DNA of 64,000 nucleotides from Trileptium ribeirensis. Taxonomy: Eukaryota; Nematoda; Enoplea; Enoplida; Thoracostomopsidae. Within the stretch, counting starts at the first letter, position 1; every line of letters starts with the position of its first letter. The stretch spans positions 1 to 64,000 of the forward strand of contig JASANE010017572.1 of the NCBI GenBank assembly GCA_030248225.1, in the 5' to 3' direction. Of this stretch, positions 59,944 through 64,000 are shown one piece after another. The notes below the pieces were generated by a model. That model made no database searches. It saw only the letters and a list, made by a program, of their open reading frames with translations, and had not been told where the DNA came from. Made by a program: the position numbers and the translations under genes.

Positions 59944-59999
59944 GTAGGTTTTTCTCTCTCGTCTACTCTTCGTTTTCATTGTTTTTCATCTGTTTCGTA

Positions 60000-60155
60000 C
60001 CCGGGTGGACTCTTCGACCTGCAGACGCGTGGAAGAGGTCCGCCCGGGGTTTTTTTACTGCAAGATTTTCGAGCTGTCGCTGAGCTTAGGACTAGGGACA
60101 GTTCTTGCGGGTGCGGTGGCGTCCGGCGGATGCCTTGCGCTCTCGTAAGTGCTGT
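60000..60155 (+). other. Stem E and domain D, first unit, copy B
   Basis: Stem E: CCCGGGTGG ... CTCTTC pairs with GAAGAGG ... CCGCCCGGG (60,000-60,015, 60,032-60,048). Domain D: outer stem 60,098-60,111 with 60,142-60,155 (13 of 14), inner stem GGCGTCC/GGATGCC (60,118-60,124, 60,128-60,134). Confidence 0.6.
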
Positions 60156-60244
60156 GCCCGCGCGGTGGAGAGGGGGACTGAGTTTTGGAAAAATTTTGGA
60201 ACAAGATCGCGACAAAATAGTAAGAGGAAATGTCCACCCGTGCT

Positions 60245-60296
60245 CGACTGGTTCCCCACCCACTGGGTAGTATGCGTTTTGGACGCCCAGTGGGTG
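60245..60296 (+). other. Conserved-box hairpin, copy B
   Basis: CGACTGGTTCCCC (60,245-60,257) leads into CACCCACTGGG/CCCAGTGGGTG (60,257-60,267, 60,286-60,296), 11 perfect pairs with an 18-nt loop, matching the geometry at 1,908-1,960. Confidence 0.7.
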
Positions 60297-60440
60297 TATT
60301 ATTTGCATGGTTTAGCAGAGTTACCTTCGTTTTAAATTTGGGTTAGAAGAAACCGTGTGCGATTTGTGACGAATAGTATTCAAAGCGGTCTAGGATCGAA
60401 AAAAAACCTTGGATATCAAAATTTTGGGGAGTTGTTCGTG

Positions 60441-60605
60441 GCCCGGGTGGACTCTTCGACTGCGGACGCGTGGAAGAGGCCCACCCGGGGCGTTGCATAG
60501 AGTTTTCAAAGTTTCCCGCTCAGGCATAGGAATAGGGGCAGCCCTTGCGGGTGCCGGGGTGTCCGTCGGATACCTCACGCTCCCGTAAGTGTTGCGCCCG
60601 CGTTT
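60441..60605 (+). other. Stem E and domain D, second unit, copy B
   Basis: A tandem copy of 60,000-60,155 about 440 bp downstream. Stem E: CCCGGGTGG/CCACCCGGG (60,442-60,450, 60,481-60,489) is now fully Watson-Crick. Domain D: outer stem 60,539-60,551 with 60,582-60,594; inner stem GGTGTCC/GGATACC (60,558-60,564, 60,568-60,574). Confidence 0.6.
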
Positions 60606-61334
60606 CGGCGATTCGAGCAGGACAATTCTAAGGAAGATTTAGGACGGCACTGCAAACGGTAGCAGAAGTCAATAGGAGCAACGTGAAGGTAAATAGAAGG
60701 CTTAGACCTTAATGACAAATTTCGGGTTGAGGGTTCCGCGTTTCGAAAAGAGCCCTATCGGAGCTCGCAGAACATTATTTCGTCATCCAACGGGAGCTGC
60801 ACCCGAAGGGGCGGTCGAATTTAATCAATTTTAGGATGCTCGCGTTTGCATACCTTGGGCCGCGAACCCTTTTCTAATGGAAATAGTTTCGTTATTGCGT
60901 ATACTCTAATTGGGTAAATTTTGTTTACATGAGCGTGTCCTTGTATTCTTATTAAAGAAGAGGGAAAACCATGAAATAAAACTTTTGGCGTGTGAAATTA
61001 ACTAGGCGATCTAGTTTGCTTTGAATCAAACACATTCCGCTACAAGAAAGGTCCGGCCACTGCCATTCCAAGTCCCGTGGTACGACCGGAATCAAGTTAC
61101 CATCTACAGCGCCCCCACTAGCTTCTCTCGTGCTCGCATCCCCGCCCGCCCCTTCGGTAACTCGCTTCGACGCGTAGGGCCCTAAGTGCCACCAAGGCAA
61201 GTATTTACCCCACATTCAGAACAACCTTCAATCACTGTAGACTGACAAGGCCCAGTTTGCTGTGCCCTGCACCAAACTGATCAATGGCCCTACTGTCAAG
61301 GAAACTTCAACTTTAGAACGTGGCTTAGGCTCCA

Positions 61335-61621
61335 ATAGTGGGAATTGAGGGAACGGTGGGTCAGCCTTATTACCAGTGAGCAGGCTTAGGGGAAGACCCT
61401 CCGTCTGGGGGACCTCCATACCTCTAGACACGTGGGCCATCATAGGGGCCAGGCCGAACACCCTGGTAAACCCGCCGAGCAGCCCACTAAGCTAAGCGAT
61501 TCCCATCGGTCAGACTAGGGTCCACCGGGGAATCGTGTAAACCGGGGTTGTCCGGGCACCACGGTGAACATCGAGGGTGGTGCAGCTGGGATCCCTTAGG
61601 GCCAGAACTGGTCCTAGTACA
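61335..61621 (+). other. Conserved 3' block, copy B
   Basis: Counterpart of 3,300-3,584, with the shared GGCCAGGCCGAACACCCTGG, CACGTGGGCCAT-like and CCGGGGTTGTCCGGGCACCA strings and the identical last 45 nt. The sequence after 61,621 is unrelated to that after 3,584. Confidence 0.7.
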
Positions 61622-62985
61622 ATATAGTTGCCAAAACACTTACAATCTAACGGTCGTTACACGAATTTCACCATAAATTTTCCAATATGAGAAACAAGTT
61701 ATTGTATGAACAATGTCGCGCAAAAAGCGATATCTCTGCACGTCATTCAATAAATCATTTCACTTCAAGCGTTATTTTAGACTTAACGATAAGCACCGAA
61801 ACAGCAAATTACTGGGTGAGAAAGCAGATGGAACCTATGACCAGCCATTGTATGATCCGCTGATCTGACCACGTCATCTTTTATAATAGATTTACGAGAC
61901 GGCATGATACAGTTTTAGAAAACAGTTGTACATTAAAAAGAAGCCACTGCTTGACAAAGTGTTGTTATAGATCAATTAAGATTTCATTTTCTATGACGTC
62001 TCAGCCTGCTTCTACAATAATGGACAAAAGTAAACGTTCAACTATGTCACATTTGGATGTGTTTTGGATGTCATTTTATTAGTGATTGTAGTGATGTGTG
62101 CACGAATTGCCAGCTGTTGGACAGCACCTCATTGTCCAGCACTGTAAATCTTGTATACAGGCTGCTCTAACAAAACGTGCCCCACGTAGCAGTTTGTCAC
62201 CTTTCTCCCTACTTTTCCCCTTCAGAAAGGCTTATTATTATGAATTTAGCCCAATCGCCGTGGCACAACAGTACTATTTAAAGAGCTGAATAGAGTATTT
62301 TGGGAAATATAAGAGGCGAACTCGGTCTCAGGAGCTGAGCAGGGCCTGTCACATGTTTGCGGAAACACTGGTGCTGCCCCACCCAACAAGGCCAGCCCAT
62401 GGTTGTCCACACCTTCCCCTCTCACCCCCACCTGCGCACCGAAAGTGTGCAGAAATTTTTAGCAAAATATGGTGAAAGTAAAGTGAAGATTAGAAAAAAA
62501 GAGGGCAAAACCAGCAAAAATGGGTCGTCAACTTTTTTCAGCACCCTCTGGACGACCACCCGACAACACCACACTGAGAGCTCGGAGCGTCAGAATGTAT
62601 GGCCTAACATCTTTGCGATATTAGCATGCACAGATGGTAAAATAGACTGTTCTGTTAGTTGAACACCGGACACAGGAAAATGTTCTGGAGTTCTAAATCG
62701 AACCGTTTCAAAACAGGTTGTATGTGCCGAATACCACAATTTTAGCTGTACCTTTATAACTGACCAGTTTAAAATTGGACAAATTCCAGGAAAGGTAAAA
62801 TTAGCAGTTAGAGTGTAGTAGTGTTAGCTTTAATATATGATTTTGAAGACGACCAATATGCAATCTTGAAAAATAAACTTCACTACGATCAAGTTAAGTT
62901 TCTAAAAAAACTACTTCAACTGGATATTTCCCACAAGGGGGACGGGGCCCCCAGGTGCCCGCAGTTCAATCCCGCCCGAGTATTT
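61622..62985. other. Non-coding stretch
   Basis: No gene recognised. A 101-codon frame at 62,357-62,662 has no recognisable domain. Confidence 0.35.
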
Positions 62986-62989
62986 TAGC

Positions 62990-63130
62990 TGTTCCCAGTT
63001 CATCCCTCCAGGTATCTTTTTGCAAGACTAAAATAACCGATTTTTCTCTGCGAGGCAAAAATATGACATTTTTTCTTTATGGAGCACAAAAAATTTCTAA
63101 ATTTTTCCTCTGCGGGGCTAAAAACACTAC
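62990..63130 (+). repeat. Short imperfect minisatellite
   Basis: About three units of TTTTTCTCTGCGAGGCAAAA type (period about 35-39 bp) give the repeated peptide pattern F-L-x-G-x-K in one frame. Not called as coding. Confidence 0.5.
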
Positions 63131-63524
63131 TTTGCAGTCAATCTAAAGGGTTTCACCATATAATGTATTATTACTGTATATGTATATTTACTGTGAATCA
63201 GTCACTTTTATGCTATTTTCACGTTCTTCAGTCCACAAGTTTGACCAGGAGAAACCGAATTTCTTGCACTTATATCGAACTGGCGACCCTGATTCGGTTT
63301 CTCCCAGGTATTATTGAGGCAGTTTGTGCAAGCCAGTTCAGGTTAATACTTGAACCACTTAAATGCACTATATTATTTCTATTTAAGTGTATACTATAGT
63401 AACAGTCGAAATAATACCTAAGCTCGCAGAATGCCACACGAAAATTTTCAACAACTCATTTCGTGCTTTTCCTACTTTCAAGCAAAATTTTTCCAGCAAA
63501 AACCGCTCAAATTTGCAACTTCAT
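63131..63524. other. Non-coding stretch
   Basis: No gene recognised. Confidence 0.35.
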
Positions 63525-64000
63525 CGGCATCGCAGAGCGTAGTGAAGCATAGATATACCGACGCATTTGACGTACACAGCCAATCAGCTCTCGATAGCAT
63601 ATACTATAAGTGGATATCACACGATACCGCACAAGTTAGAACAAAACTAACATCGGCAATAAGTTTACCATGCCCGTAAATCCTCAAGTGCAAGCTATCA
63701 GCCCCATAGGACGTCACGATAAAATTAGAAATTTTGTGTCGAGAAACCATGGAGCGCCATATCCCCGTATCGTGGAACCAAGTACAAGCTATCAGCCTAC
63801 AAAATTAGGAATTTTGACTCGGGAAGCCATGTGGTACCCACATGGAACAATGGGTCGCAGAGCAAAACCAACACCGGTAATTATGAGTTTCACACGCCCG
63901 AAAACTTTCAGGTAAATCTTTCGCAAGACGTCGGAACAAATTTTCAAATTTTGGGTCGAGGAACACCGAGAATGCCACACCTCAAACCCCACAACTACAG
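63525..64000 (+). repeat. F1 copy, cut by window end
   Basis: The 5' edge ATCGCAGAGCGTAGTGAAGC, the ACAGCCAATCAGCTCTCGA segment and two GGTCGCAGAGCAAAACCAAC-type subunits follow the same order as at 31,608. It continues past the window. Confidence 0.75.

Larger units (their letters stand above)
59190..61621 (+). mobile_element. Structured TATA-driven repeat, copy B
   Basis: Second copy of the element at 45-3,584, same orientation. It is shorter upstream of the promoter (it lacks 300-1,080 of copy A) but has an internal duplication of about 440 bp (60,000-60,170 repeated at 60,441-60,605). It ends with the same 45 nt as copy A (61,577-61,621), after which flanks differ. No conserved protein frame; frames near 60,000-61,460 on the minus strand differ from copy A by stops and shifts. 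Confidence 0.6.

Noticed and set aside
60952..61461. GC-rich minus-strand frames of 77-87 codons in copy B
   Set aside because: The matching region of copy A has stops and frame changes; no domain recognised.
61228..61461. Conserved retroelement polyprotein reading GLAP...HVSRG
   Set aside because: The short shared peptide follows the conserved nucleotide block; it is not maintained with synonymous changes.
1..61621. The two structured-element copies as LTRs of one giant 61-kb retrotransposon
   Set aside because: They are far too diverged to be LTRs of one insertion, and the interval contains a host RGM gene and unrelated repeats.
62357..62662. 101-codon plus-strand frame
   Set aside because: No recognisable family, no splice or start context; left as non-coding.

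Overview
This 64-kb window is eukaryotic and almost certainly from a metazoan. It is AT-rich, full of (TA)n microsatellites, has one spliced protein-coding gene with canonical GT/AG introns, and is otherwise mostly dispersed repeats and decayed transposons. The one confident gene is a repulsive guidance molecule (RGM family; BMP co-receptor and neogenin ligand), a family restricted to animals. The species cannot be named from sequence alone; a repeat-rich marine invertebrate, perhaps a tunicate or other bilaterian, would fit, but that is a guess. There is no sign of bacterial genes, CRISPR or operons.

Layout. 1-3,584: copy A of an unnamed repeat with a TATA promoter and many long hairpins, here called the structured element. 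3,585-6,010: a partly tandem array of a second family (F1). 6-16.6 kb: mostly non-coding, with another F1 block (8.57-9.97 kb) and a palindromic MITE (12.9 kb). 16,650-22,524: the RGM gene on the minus strand, three coding exons. 22.5-30.5 kb: non-coding, with hAT-like MITEs, a decayed LINE C-terminus and the first of two copies of a P-loop-encoding fragment. 30.5-33.2 kb: nested repeats, namely an F1 fragment, a 419-bp foldback element, an F2 fragment, a second F1 copy interrupting an F3 copy, and the second P-loop fragment. 33.7-40.6 kb: degenerate coding relics, including a NADAR plus SGNH-like pseudogene at 39.7-40.4 kb, and two tRNA-derived SINEs. 40.7-58 kb: F2 foldbacks, a minisatellite split by a 355-bp hAT-type MITE with a perfect 8-bp target duplication, two ~1-kb copies of an hAT-like family (F5) in opposite orientations, and other repeats. 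59,190-61,621: copy B of the structured element. 63,525-64,000: an F1 copy running off the window.

The most interesting signal is the structured element. Copies A and B are strongly diverged, yet several helices are preserved by compensatory base changes: a three-way junction with a conserved loop, a hairpin with an 18-nt loop whose ten pairs are almost all different, and a nested stem-loop seen three times. Both keep a TATA box exactly 29 bp before an identical GGGACCAGTCG motif and share a 45-nt identical 3' end. This points to selection on folded RNA (or single-stranded DNA) in a polymerase-II-driven element that carries no recognisable protein. Whether it is an unusual LTR or leader, a non-autonomous retroelement, or a structured non-coding RNA family is open.

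Apart from RGM, none of the other open frames that were examined behaves like an intact gene; the convincing protein similarities (LINE C-terminus, NADAR/SGNH, P-loop) are all in broken sequence.
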